NCBI GenBank assembly: GCA_002862165.1
Contig: PKCL01000327.1
Span: forward strand, 1 to 13,026
From: Planctomycetaceae bacterium
Lineage (GTDB): Bacteria > Planctomycetota > Planctomycetia > Pirellulales > UBA1268
Direction of reading: 5' to 3'
DNA length: 13,026 nucleotides
A program made the translations under genes and the position numbers. The notes beneath the pieces were generated by a model. That model was not told where the DNA came from. It ran no database searches and saw only the letters and a program-made list of their open reading frames with translations. This document shows, in pieces, positions 1-7,087 of the stretch; position 1 is the first letter of the stretch, and the number at the start of each line of letters is the position of its first letter.

Positions 1-343
1 TGGAGAATTTAAAGAAGCATTCACCTCAATTATTCAAAATACAGTTCCACCGCATGTTGTACTCCTTCTCAATGTAAATCGTCAGACACTTTCAGAAAGA
101 GTTGCCTATCGGTCTCATGCAGCCCAGCAGAGTGATATTTTTTCTGATTTAGTTGCAGTAGAAGCAATGACTACGACTGACCAGAGCATTACGACATTAC
201 TCACTCTCCAAGAGCATCTTGCGGAGCGCCTACTTAAGACGCAAGATAATCGCTCTCGCCCAAAAGCAATTATTGAAATAAACTCCGATGATCTCGGAAA
301 GGCTGCTCTTGATGCCGTTGCTGCCATTGAGGGCATCTCCTAA
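1..343 (+). CDS. C-terminal end of a probable (deoxy)nucleoside kinase, 5' truncated
   Basis: An open frame enters from the left edge (first full codon at base 2) and ends at TAA 341-343, giving about 113 residues. It begins GEFKEAFTSIIQNTVPP, runs into a hydrophobic strand (HVVLLLNV) and then a helix with NRQTLSERVAYRSH. It ends with a strand (PKAIIEINSDD) and a last helix (AALDAVAAIEGI). This order resembles the C-terminal third of dNK/thymidylate-kinase-like P-loop kinases: a strand, an ERI..R-type LID helix, then a late IDAD-type strand. The Walker A region lies outside the window, so the family is inferred. panC starts 2 bases after the stop, so the two are very likely cotranscribed. The LID segment has fewer arginines than usual, which adds doubt. 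Any protein ending in a Rossmann-like strand and helix would be an alternative. Confidence 0.4.
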   Translation, partial: GEFKEAFTSIIQNTVPPHVVLLLNVNRQTLSERVAYRSHAAQQSDIFSDLVAVEAMTTTDQSITTLLTLQEHLAERLLKTQDNRSRPKAIIEINSDDLGKAALDAVAAIEGIS

Positions 344-345
344 TC

Positions 346-1218
346 ATGCCAACGCCACGTATTGTTCGGAAGCGCGCTGAGATGCGGGACCTGATAGTTA
401 CGAATCGGGCATTGGGAAGACGTATTGGTTTTATTCCTACAATGGGCAGCCTGCATCTGGGGCACATATCTTTAATTGATCGCGCAGCCTCTGAGTGTGA
501 CGATGTTGTCACGTCAATTTTTGTAAATCCAATTCAATTCGGACCCAATGAAGATTATGAAGAATACCCAAGAGACCTGCATGCTGATGTGCATCTATTA
601 TCCCAGCATGGCGTCCGCTGGGTTTTTGCCCCTGATGTTCAAGAAATGTTTCCGCCTGGTGATTCAACTCGTGTTGAGGTATCCGGGCCAGCTAAACCAT
701 ACGAAGGCACATCAAGGCCAAGTCATTTCTCGGGTGTCGCGACCATCGTCTTGCGACTGCTTCAAAGTGCACCCGCCCACAACGTTTATTTCGGCGCTAA
801 AGATTGGCAGCAAATTCTTGTGATTCGCCAGATGGTACGAGACCTGGGGATCGACATTGAAGTGATCACATGCCCGACAGTTCGTGACCAAGATGGCCTT
901 GCAATGAGTTCTCGGAATGCTTTCTTGAGTGCAACTGAACGAAAACAGGCTCTTGTTATCTATTCCTCATTGCGGCAGGCGGAAAAACTCTGGTGCAGTG
1001 GCGTTGCAATCAATCGAATCGAACAAGAACTCAAAAAAATGCTTTCTGCACAAGAGATTCAGATCGAGTACGCTGATATTGTTGATGCCAAATCCCTACT
1101 AAAAATGCAAAAAAATAACCCGAACGCATCAGCAATTATTCTTATTGCCTGTCGAGTGGGTTCAACACGATTGATTGACAACCTTCTCCTGCCATCTCAG
1201 ACTTTATCTTCGTGCTAA
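346..1218 (+). CDS. panC: Pantothenate synthetase (pantoate--beta-alanine ligase)
   Basis: PanC condenses pantoate and beta-alanine with ATP to make pantothenate, the precursor of coenzyme A, in the cytoplasm. The 290-residue protein has the usual family length and motifs in order. PTMGSLHLGH near residue 31 is the nucleotidyltransferase HxGH-type ATP site. FVNPIQFGPNEDYEEYPR lies near residue 65, SRPSHFSGVATIV near residue 123, VYFGAKDWQQ near residue 147 and RDQDGLAMSSRN near residue 180 (the KMSKS-like MSSRN). All are close to consensus, so the enzyme looks active. The ATG at 346 gives the natural N-terminus. A GAGGG lies 12-13 bases upstream inside the previous gene, a rather long spacing. 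The gene sits 2 bases after a kinase-like gene and its stop overlaps the lgt start, which suggests translational coupling. No other pantothenate genes are present. Confidence 0.96.
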   Translation: MPTPRIVRKRAEMRDLIVTNRALGRRIGFIPTMGSLHLGHISLIDRAASECDDVVTSIFVNPIQFGPNEDYEEYPRDLHADVHLLSQHGVRWVFAPDVQEMFPPGDSTRVEVSGPAKPYEGTSRPSHFSGVATIVLRLLQSAPAHNVYFGAKDWQQILVIRQMVRDLGIDIEVITCPTVRDQDGLAMSSRNAFLSATERKQALVIYSSLRQAEKLWCSGVAINRIEQELKKMLSAQEIQIEYADIVDAKSLLKMQKNNPNASAIILIACRVGSTRLIDNLLLPSQTLSSC

Positions 1219-2273
1219 CTACTCTTTTTCACATACCTTCAGAAATCTCACTCGGCTCAATATCTTTGCCGCTCTTTGGACTGGGTGTTCTCTTTTTCCT
1301 GTTGCTGGTTCTTGGTGCCGCAGCAGTGGCATTCACTGGACACCAAAGAGGATATCGGGAAGCTATCGGATCTCTTCTGGTTCCACTGGTAATGTGCGGC
1401 ATTGTTATTGTGTGGGGGCTACCCGCACTTAACGATGGTCAAGGGATTCCCGTGCGAGGTTATGGAACAATGCTCGTTGCAGCCGCTGCCGCTGGTACCT
1501 GGCTTTCAGTTATTCGTGGACGAAAAATTGGCATTGATGCAGATACAATTATTGCCCTCGGGCTAGAAGTTTTTCTCGCCGGAATAGCAGGCGCACGAAT
1601 ATTTTTTGTCCTTGAATATCATGAACAGTTTTTTTCGGATGATAAGAGTTTGCTGCAATCCATTCTCGCAATCATTAATATCCCAGCAGGTGGGCTCGTC
1701 GTTTTTGGAGCTATACCAACAGCATCAATTGCTGCCTGGATGTTTTCTAGACGACGAAAGATTTCTATTACTCAACTTGCTGACTGTGTGGCTCCGGGCC
1801 TCTTAGTAGGACTCTCACTTGGACGAATCGGCTGTTTCTTAAACGGATGCTGTTACGGTGGTCTTTGTGAATTGCCATGGGCTATGGAGTTCCCCGCGGG
1901 TAGTCCACCATGGTTTGATCAAGTCAGTCGAGGACTCATATCAGGACCAAGTGTTGATGGGAGCACTGTACGAACGCTTCCAATTCACCCAGCGCAACTC
2001 TACGCATCACTGGATGCCGCTCTCTTGGCTTTATTAACTGTTGCTTTTACACCTTTTGCTCGCCGGGACGGTGAAGTCTTTGCTGTAATCATTACACTCC
2101 ATCCAATCTCACGAATTTTGCTAGAAGAGATTCGAGTTGATGAACCACCTGCTTTAGGAACACCGCTTTCAATTTCTCAACTAATGTCTGTTGGGATTCT
2201 GGCGTGCGCAATGGTGTTCTGGTGGTGGCTCATGAAACAGCCGTTGCAGACACGGCAACAGCAAACACTTTAG
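1212..2273 (+). CDS. lgt: Prolipoprotein diacylglyceryl transferase
   Basis: Lgt moves a diacylglyceryl group from phosphatidylglycerol to the lipobox cysteine of pre-lipoproteins at the inner membrane. The 353-residue product is strongly hydrophobic, with about seven to eight membrane segments. An N-terminal extension of about 80 residues with extra segments precedes the usual Lgt start, here IPVRGYGTM (79-87). Other Lgt landmarks follow: GARIFFVLEY (127-136), AGGLVVFGA (159-167), GRIGCFLNGCCYGG (204-217), HPAQLYAS (259-266) and HPISRILLEEIRVDE (297-311). The last carries the R-x3-E-x2-R pattern matching E. coli R239/E243/R246. The classical GRxGNFxNxE signature reads GRIGCFLNGCC, a variant I know from several non-proteobacterial Lgt proteins. 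Translation starts at GTG in the sequence GTGCTAA, overlapping the panC stop by 7 bases, with no evident Shine-Dalgarno. This points to coupling with panC. It is longer than the roughly 290 residues of E. coli Lgt. Confidence 0.9.
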   Translation: MLTTLFHIPSEISLGSISLPLFGLGVLFFLLLVLGAAAVAFTGHQRGYREAIGSLLVPLVMCGIVIVWGLPALNDGQGIPVRGYGTMLVAAAAAGTWLSVIRGRKIGIDADTIIALGLEVFLAGIAGARIFFVLEYHEQFFSDDKSLLQSILAIINIPAGGLVVFGAIPTASIAAWMFSRRRKISITQLADCVAPGLLVGLSLGRIGCFLNGCCYGGLCELPWAMEFPAGSPPWFDQVSRGLISGPSVDGSTVRTLPIHPAQLYASLDAALLALLTVAFTPFARRDGEVFAVIITLHPISRILLEEIRVDEPPALGTPLSISQLMSVGILACAMVFWWWLMKQPLQTRQQQTL

Positions 2274-2295
2274 ATGGACACGAAGGCACATTAAC

Positions 2296-2571
2296 GTGAT
2301 ATTTCAGAAAACAGAAAATCCTGCCAACAACCTTCCTGTTGTGAAACTCCGATGTCGAAAAGACGGTCCGCTCGTTATTGAATTGCCACACGACATAGAT
2401 GGCGGGCTATTGGCAACAATACAGATTACAGATCATCATCGAGAGGCATTTACGGTGCCCACCCAAAAATCGGCTGTCGCATTGTGCCGATGCGGAAAAT
2501 CCTCAAATCGCCCATTTTGTGACGGAAGCCACAAGATCAGCGGGTTTCGGGCACACGAAACAGCTTCCTGA
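2296..2571 (+). CDS. Small CDGSH-type iron-sulfur protein
   Basis: This is a 91-residue soluble protein with one complete CDGSH (zf-CDGSH) motif, CRCGKSSNRPFCDGSH, at residues 64-79. The expected [2Fe-2S] ligands are C64, C66, C75 and H79. The upstream part (KDGPLVIELP, then DIDGG) matches the short beta region that precedes the motif in this family. Bacterial single-CDGSH proteins are small electron-transfer or redox-sensing proteins, and their partners are mostly unknown. No membrane anchor is visible, unlike mitoNEET. The start is GTG at 2296, with AAGG at 2283-2286 spaced 9 bases away. The gene lies 22 bases after lgt, so it is probably the last gene of the panC-lgt transcript. Nothing links its job to lipoprotein or pantothenate metabolism beyond position. 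Confidence 0.85.
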   Translation: MIFQKTENPANNLPVVKLRCRKDGPLVIELPHDIDGGLLATIQITDHHREAFTVPTQKSAVALCRCGKSSNRPFCDGSHKISGFRAHETAS

Positions 2572-2650
2572 TTCAGGCCGCTTGAAGAACCAGCCCAAAT
2601 CAACCGCAACCCTACTGAAAACCACACGTTAGGGGGGCATTATAACGGCT

Positions 2651-2720
2651 CTGCCGGGTAACAAGAGTCTTCGGGACGGGAAAACCTTGCTAAGAGGATG
2701 GTTCAGCACGGATCAGGCAG
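2651..2720 (+). ncRNA. Possible structured RNA element (three-way junction)
   Basis: Read on the + strand, CTGCC (2651-2655) pairs with GGCAG (2716-2720) as an outer stem. Inside it, CAAG (2662-2665) pairs with CTTG (2686-2689) around a small GTC/GAC hairpin with a TTCGG loop (2667-2677). A second hairpin, TGGTTC (2699-2704) with GGATCA (2710-2715), closes a 5-base loop and directly abuts the outer stem. An A-rich run follows. Stems are short and two pairs are G-U. The strand is a guess based on the flanking genes. It may be a leader element of the exporter gene 215 bases downstream, a processed 3' product of the CDGSH transcript, or chance pairing. Confidence 0.25.
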
Positions 2721-2770
2721 GAAAAAAACAAGCCATTTAGGGAGGAAAGATATAGACTCTGAAGAAGAAC

Positions 2771-2884
2771 ATGGTTAGCTTTCCGTGTGTCTTTCAGTTC
2801 TCGACCATTACTTACGCATTCTTATTGATTGCAGTATTGCCTGTTCAATTACAAACAAAGCTTCGTACGTTCGTTGGTTGTTGA
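2771..2884 (+). CDS. Doubtful small ORF, 37 residues with one hydrophobic segment
   Basis: ATG at 2771 opens 37 codons ending in TGA at 2882-2884. The predicted peptide starts MVSFPCVFQFS, has a hydrophobic stretch (ITYAFLLIAVLPV) and ends in a short basic tail (KLRTFVGC). This is the shape of a small single-pass membrane protein. Only a weak purine run (GAAGAAGAA) precedes the start, and the good GGAGG lies 26 bases upstream, too far for standard initiation. It ends about 50 bases before the exporter gene. A random ORF is the likeliest explanation. Confidence 0.15.
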   Translation: MVSFPCVFQFSTITYAFLLIAVLPVQLQTKLRTFVGC

Positions 2885-2935
2885 ACGCTACCAATGACCA
2901 CTAATATCCCCTAACTAGGTTCCACCAGAGCCCTT

Positions 2936-5488
2936 ATGTCCCACCGACCCGGATTTTACGAGCGATACAGTGTTTGGATTCTCGCTGTTTTAGTCTTTCT
3001 GCTTCCCATGGTTGTTGTAGGAGCAATTAAGGCTAAAGGAAATAATCGCAACGATGTAAAAGGATGGCTACCTCTGGAATATCCAGAGACAAAAACCTAC
3101 CGCTTCTTTCGGGAAAATTTCCAAGGCGAAGAGTTTATTCTCGTGAGCTGGGTTGGGTGCACGATGGACGATCCTCGTCTTGAGTTGCTTGCGAGAAAAT
3201 TGCTTCCGCCACCGGAAGAGGCGTCCCGTATTGACCGGACCATTTTTTTCAAAACAGCCCAGACTGGCCCCCGAGCCGTTGAGCGGATGACGGAAGAACC
3301 GCTTAATCTCGATACCGAAGAAGCAGTCGACAGACTTACCGGAGCACTCATCGGTGATATTGATTCATCAAATGAGCAGACGAATGAGGAGAATACTGCT
3401 GCAGATTTGACGGAAGCAGAAGTTGATGACCTTCAGACATGCCTTGTTCTGACACTGTCGGACGCGGCACGGGCAAATCTTCATGGTGCGATCGATACTA
3501 TAAAAAATGTTGCTGTCGAAGAATGCGGTATTCCCGAAGAAACACTGCACATGGGTGGCCCACCGGTTGACAATGTGTCGATTGATCGCGCAGGTCAGAC
3601 AAGCGTCACATTACTCTTTGGGCTTTCCCTTGTTGTCGGGTTCTTTGTTAGTTGGTGGAGTCTTAAAAGCAAAATGCTTGTTGGGCTGGTCCTTGCATCC
3701 GGCGTCTACAGCATGTTCGCTAGCCTTGCGATCGTGTGGTATTCAGGATATCCGGTTGATGCAATCCTTCTTACCATGCCCTCTCTTGTCTATGTCGCAA
3801 CAACCAGTGGGGCGATCCACCTTGCCAACTATTATCGTGACCAATTAGCCGAAAAGGGTGTCCTTAAAGGTGCTGCCGGTGCTTCAGTGCGTCATGCTCT
3901 ACTACCGCTCTCATTAGCGACAGGCACAACAGCTGTGGGACTGGCGACGCTCGCTGTGAGTGTTCTAGTCCCAATCAAAATGTTTGGCATCTTTTCAGCA
4001 ATTGGGGTTGTTGTAAGTTTCATCATTTTAATTACGTTCATGCCTGCGTGCCTCGAACTTTTTCCGCCAAAGCTTCGTCTCGGTACGGGCTCTGATGAGG
4101 ACACTAATGACTCCTGGCGACCTATTGAAGAAAGCCCGTGGTGGGGTGTCGGCCATTGGATCACGCGACACAACATTGCAATCGCCACAATTTGTCTTAT
4201 TGCCATGGCAGGTATTGGTTATGGGATGACCCGTGTCGAAAGTAGCGTTCAGCTCATGAGGCTATTTTCTCCTCAGGCGCGCATTCGCCAAGATTATCGC
4301 TGGCTTGAAAAAAATCTTGGGCCACTTGTGCCGATGGAAATCCTTATCCGGTGTGATCAGGAAAAGTGCGATCTCAACTTTCTTGAACGAATGGAGCTCG
4401 TAGACGAGATACAACGTGAAATTGGTGAACTCGGTGAAGTTGGTAGTTCTCTCTCAACAGTCACTTTCGGTCGTAGTCTTGATGTCGGTGGTGGCGGGAT
4501 TGGCGGGGCTGCTGGTCGAGTATTTGGACTCAACGCCAGAACACGACGGAGCGTGCTGAACCGTAGGCTTGTTGCTCACCGTGATGAATTTCTTGATGGG
4601 GACTACTTGCGTGAAGCAAAAGTAGAAAGCGCAGAAGGGATTCGTGATCAGGAACTGTGGAGAATCAGTGCTCGTGTGAGCGCAACAAAAGAGGTTGATT
4701 ACGCGGACTTCAAACGGGACTTACAGTCCAAGATAGATCCAATACTGGCGAGCTATGACGCTGATGGCACGCAAGGAATTTCAGTTGACTACACCGGTCT
4801 TGTACCACTGGTCTACAAAGCACAGCATTCGTTGCTTGATGGACTCATTGTTGGTTTTATCAGTGACTTTGCAATTATTGTGCTTGTCATGGTGCTTCTT
4901 TGCCGCGCTGCTTCAGCTGGGCTTGTACTCCTACTTCCTGCTGCCTTTCCTGCTGTTGTTGTTTTTGGTGGGATGGGATGGGGAAATGCACTCCTTCAAA
5001 GTTTCGGTACTGGCAATCTACTCATTGATATCGGTACTGTAATGGCCCCTTGCGTTGCCCTGGGTGTTACCGTTGATGATGTTGTTCATTTTATGCTTTG
5101 GTTTAGACGAGGCATCTCTGATGGCATGGATCGTAAAGAAGCCACAATGTTGGCTTATAAAGGCTGTGCTCGAGCGATGTACCAGAGTTGGGGTGTTATT
5201 GGCATTGGTTTATCCGTGTTCTCACTCTCACCATTTGGACCAACACAACGATTTGGTCACATGATGCTCGCTATGCTCACTGTCGCATTAGTCGGAAACC
5301 TTGTGCTGCTTCCGGCATTACTAGCTGGACCACTTGGTGATATTTTTGGATGGAGTGTTCTCCGTCTCAATCAGAAGAAGTCCGAGAAGGATAGCCAACG
5401 TAGGGTTAAAGCTGAGGCGGGAACAGATGCTCTTCCGCAGCCTCACGTGTTGCCAGAGCCGGCAACAAAGCAGGTTGTTCATGCCTGA
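2936..5488 (+). CDS. MMPL/RND-family membrane exporter
   Basis: This 850-residue inner-membrane protein has the duplicated RND layout. TM1 is at about 13-31, followed by a first periplasmic domain (about 40-220) and a membrane bundle at about 222-376. A linker, a TM at about 412-430 and a second periplasmic domain (about 435-630) come next, with a last bundle at about 633-803. The C-terminal tail is hydrophilic. Segment pairs such as YVATTSGAIHLANYYRD (286-302) and LGVTVDDVVHFMLWFRR (709-725) are the equivalent central helices of the two halves. Only the second keeps acidic residues (D714, D715) suited to proton coupling. About 850 residues in one chain without adaptor genes resembles MmpL/HpnN-like exporters of lipids or other hydrophobic cargo rather than tripartite drug pumps. 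The substrate cannot be told. The ATG at 2936 immediately precedes a short cytoplasmic start (SHRPGFYERYS). Ribosome binding is weak. The stop overlaps the methyltransferase start. Confidence 0.85.
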   Translation: MSHRPGFYERYSVWILAVLVFLLPMVVVGAIKAKGNNRNDVKGWLPLEYPETKTYRFFRENFQGEEFILVSWVGCTMDDPRLELLARKLLPPPEEASRIDRTIFFKTAQTGPRAVERMTEEPLNLDTEEAVDRLTGALIGDIDSSNEQTNEENTAADLTEAEVDDLQTCLVLTLSDAARANLHGAIDTIKNVAVEECGIPEETLHMGGPPVDNVSIDRAGQTSVTLLFGLSLVVGFFVSWWSLKSKMLVGLVLASGVYSMFASLAIVWYSGYPVDAILLTMPSLVYVATTSGAIHLANYYRDQLAEKGVLKGAAGASVRHALLPLSLATGTTAVGLATLAVSVLVPIKMFGIFSAIGVVVSFIILITFMPACLELFPPKLRLGTGSDEDTNDSWRPIEESPWWGVGHWITRHNIAIATICLIAMAGIGYGMTRVESSVQLMRLFSPQARIRQDYRWLEKNLGPLVPMEILIRCDQEKCDLNFLERMELVDEIQREIGELGEVGSSLSTVTFGRSLDVGGGGIGGAAGRVFGLNARTRRSVLNRRLVAHRDEFLDGDYLREAKVESAEGIRDQELWRISARVSATKEVDYADFKRDLQSKIDPILASYDADGTQGISVDYTGLVPLVYKAQHSLLDGLIVGFISDFAIIVLVMVLLCRAASAGLVLLLPAAFPAVVVFGGMGWGNALLQSFGTGNLLIDIGTVMAPCVALGVTVDDVVHFMLWFRRGISDGMDRKEATMLAYKGCARAMYQSWGVIGIGLSVFSLSPFGPTQRFGHMMLAMLTVALVGNLVLLPALLAGPLGDIFGWSVLRLNQKKSEKDSQRRVKAEAGTDALPQPHVLPEPATKQVVHA

Positions 5489-6704
5489 GAATGATGTGGC
5501 CTCAGCGGCACTTTCAGAGGCCACTGTCTTTATTAAACCCAAGCGTGCCAGACCATTTTTCGGCCGACATCCATGGGTTCTTGAATCTGCCATCCTACGC
5601 GTAGATGGAGAGCCAGCCAGTGGAGCAGTGGTCGACGTTGTCACACACGATGGCAACTTTATTGCTCGTGGACTCTGGAATGCATCAAGCCGAATCCGCA
5701 TCAGACTCTACACATTTGTAGAGGACGAAGCTCTCGATGAAACATTCTTGAGAACTCGTATCGAAAATGCTGTCAGCTTGCGGCAGAGTCTTGGACTATA
5801 TTCTGAAAAAAGTGGATGCCGGCTTATCAACAGCGAAGGGGACAGTCTTTCAGGTATTATTGTTGACCAATACGGCTCCTACCTCGCTTTGCAAGTCACG
5901 GCCCTTGCTATGGCTGAGCGACTCGACGTGATCTGTGACAGTCTGGAGAATCTTCTTCGGCCGAAGGGTATCCTACTTCGCGGCGCTGAACGTGGGTTGG
6001 GAAAACTTGAAGGATTACACTTACCCGACAGGCAACTGCGTGGTGAGCGACCCGACGGACCAATCTTTGTTGAAGAACACGGCCTCCGTTTTGGCGTCGA
6101 TCTGACTGAAGGGCAGAAAACTGGATACTACCTCGATCAGCGTGAAAATCGTCAGGCTGCTGCAGCCTACGCAGCCGGACGGCGCGTACTGGACATGTTC
6201 TGCTACTCTGGTGGTTTTGGAGTCGCGAGTGCTATTTCTGGAAATGCTTCTTCAGTTCTTTCAGTGGATTCAAGCATTAAAGCTGTTTCACTGGCTCGGG
6301 CAAATGCCGAACTTAACAATGCGACGACAATGTCAGTAGAACAGGCCGATGCCTTTGAAAAACTCTCATCTCTTCATGAAAAGGGTGAGAAATTTGGCAT
6401 GGTCATACTTGACCCACCAAAATTCGCGCGTAGTCGAGCGTCTGCCTCCGATGCACTCCGTGCGTATCACCGTATTAACCGCCTAGGCGTAGACCTCCTT
6501 GAACCTGGTGGAATACTTGTAACGTGTAGTTGCTCTGGAGCTATCTCACGTGATGATTTCTTAATGATGCTCTCGGCTGTTGGTCAGAGGAGTGGACGCA
6601 CATTACAACTTCTTGAACATCGCGGGGCTGCGATTGACCATCCGGTGAATCTGCATTGCCTAGAGGGCGAGTATCTAAAATGCTCTATCGTCCGAGTGGA
6701 TTAA
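5481..6704 (+). CDS. rlmI: RlmI-like 23S rRNA (cytosine-C5) methyltransferase
   Basis: This is a SAM-dependent RNA methyltransferase of the RlmI family; E. coli RlmI makes m5C1962 in 23S rRNA. With the ATG at 5481 it has 407 residues, against 396 in E. coli. An N-terminal PUA-like domain (about 15-85) includes KRARPFFGRHPWVLES. A middle EEHG-type domain follows, then the family motif GQKTGYYLDQREN at 211-223. The Rossmann fold has SAM motif I as VLDMFCYSGGFGV (236-248), an acidic residue at D263 and DPPKFARS at 311-318. TCSCSG at 348-353 supplies the likely cysteine nucleophile. The open frame extends back to 5334 inside the exporter gene, but those 49 codons have no homologous look. The ATG at 5481 overlaps the exporter stop by 8 bases in a standard coupled arrangement. 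The exact target base is inferred from the family. Confidence 0.88.
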   Translation: MPENDVASAALSEATVFIKPKRARPFFGRHPWVLESAILRVDGEPASGAVVDVVTHDGNFIARGLWNASSRIRIRLYTFVEDEALDETFLRTRIENAVSLRQSLGLYSEKSGCRLINSEGDSLSGIIVDQYGSYLALQVTALAMAERLDVICDSLENLLRPKGILLRGAERGLGKLEGLHLPDRQLRGERPDGPIFVEEHGLRFGVDLTEGQKTGYYLDQRENRQAAAAYAAGRRVLDMFCYSGGFGVASAISGNASSVLSVDSSIKAVSLARANAELNNATTMSVEQADAFEKLSSLHEKGEKFGMVILDPPKFARSRASASDALRAYHRINRLGVDLLEPGGILVTCSCSGAISRDDFLMMLSAVGQRSGRTLQLLEHRGAAIDHPVNLHCLEGEYLKCSIVRVD

Positions 6705-6730
6705 GACGAGACACCAACAACCCTATACGT

Positions 6731-7006
6731 TTAGAGTCGTTTTATCCTTGTGAACTCATCAACGGTAACAGTTGTTAATTCGCCATCATCTCTGGCAAGG
6801 ATGAGTACATCACTGAAAACTTTGTCGTCACTGTTCCGCCGAAAATGAAGTCCGTGGCGACGACGTTCTCGCCTTAGAACCTTACCAATAGTCGTTGTAC
6901 TCCATTTGGCACTTGAACCCACAGTCACACCATGAACCACCTCAACACGATCTCCCGGCTCAAGCTGAGTATAGAGATCACGCAATTCCTGCTCTGCTGG
7001 TTTCAT
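6731..7006 (-). CDS. Conserved-looking small basic protein of unknown function
   Basis: I do not recognise a named family. The product has 91 residues with no signal peptide, membrane segment or cysteine pair. It starts with a helix (KPAEQELRDLYTQL), then LEPGDRVEVVHGVTV, typical of a small beta-barrel of SH3 or KOW type. A strongly basic stretch (KVLRRERRRHGLHFRR) follows. It ends with DGELTTVTVDEFTRIKRL, a strand and short helix. The basic patch would suit nucleic acid or ribosome binding, but that is inference. I have a vague impression of similar proteins in planctomycete genomes that cannot be checked here. It lies 81 bases downstream of ilvC on the same strand and 26 bases from the end of convergent rlmI. 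No strong Shine-Dalgarno is visible, so it may be read through from ilvC or have its own promoter in that gap. Confidence 0.75.
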   Translation of the reverse strand: MKPAEQELRDLYTQLEPGDRVEVVHGVTVGSSAKWSTTTIGKVLRRERRRHGLHFRRNSDDKVFSDVLILARDDGELTTVTVDEFTRIKRL

Positions 7007-7026
7007 AATTGTGACTCTAGCTGTGA

Positions 7027-7071
7027 GTACTGACTATTCTCCACAGTCCATTTCAGTACCAATCGTCAGTA
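7027..7071 (-). other. Overlapping inverted repeats between ilvC and the small basic gene
   Basis: GTACTGA (7027-7033) pairs perfectly with TCAGTAC (7053-7059). The overlapping TACTGAC (7028-7034) pairs with GTCAGTA (7065-7071). Only one pairing can form at a time, so the gap holds two exclusive hairpins. No T tract follows in the direction of transcription, so it is not a standard terminator. It could be a processing or stability element, or a byproduct of a short duplication. Confidence 0.3.
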
Positions 7072-7087
7072 TCTACTATAAATGAAA

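Larger units (their letters stand above)
2572..2935. other. 364-base gap without a convincing gene
   Basis: This is the longest non-coding stretch in the window. The left part (2641-2720) can be drawn as a folded RNA and is listed separately. GGAGG at 2741-2745 has no start codon at a proper distance. A doubtful 37-codon ORF lies at 2771-2884. TTGAAC (2881-2886) with TAATAT (2902-2907) could be promoter boxes for the exporter gene, but their spacing of 15 is short. No terminator with a T tract follows the CDGSH gene; the small CCTGATTCAGG palindrome after its stop lacks one. No tRNA and no match to a riboswitch class I know was found. Confidence 0.7.

Noticed and set aside
2641..2735. Cyclic-di-GMP, cobalamin or guanidine riboswitch
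   Set aside because: The GGGTAACAAG and GGGAAAACC stretches look superficially similar, but the conserved cores of these classes are not present in order.
5334..5480. Upstream extension of the rlmI frame inside the exporter gene
   Set aside because: The exporter frame is clearly coding through 5488. The 49 extra residues have no PUA-domain character, and the ATG at 5481 gives the normal family length with an 8-base overlap.
6705..6730. Shared terminator between convergent rlmI and the small basic gene
   Set aside because: The 26-base gap has no inverted repeat and no T tract on either strand.
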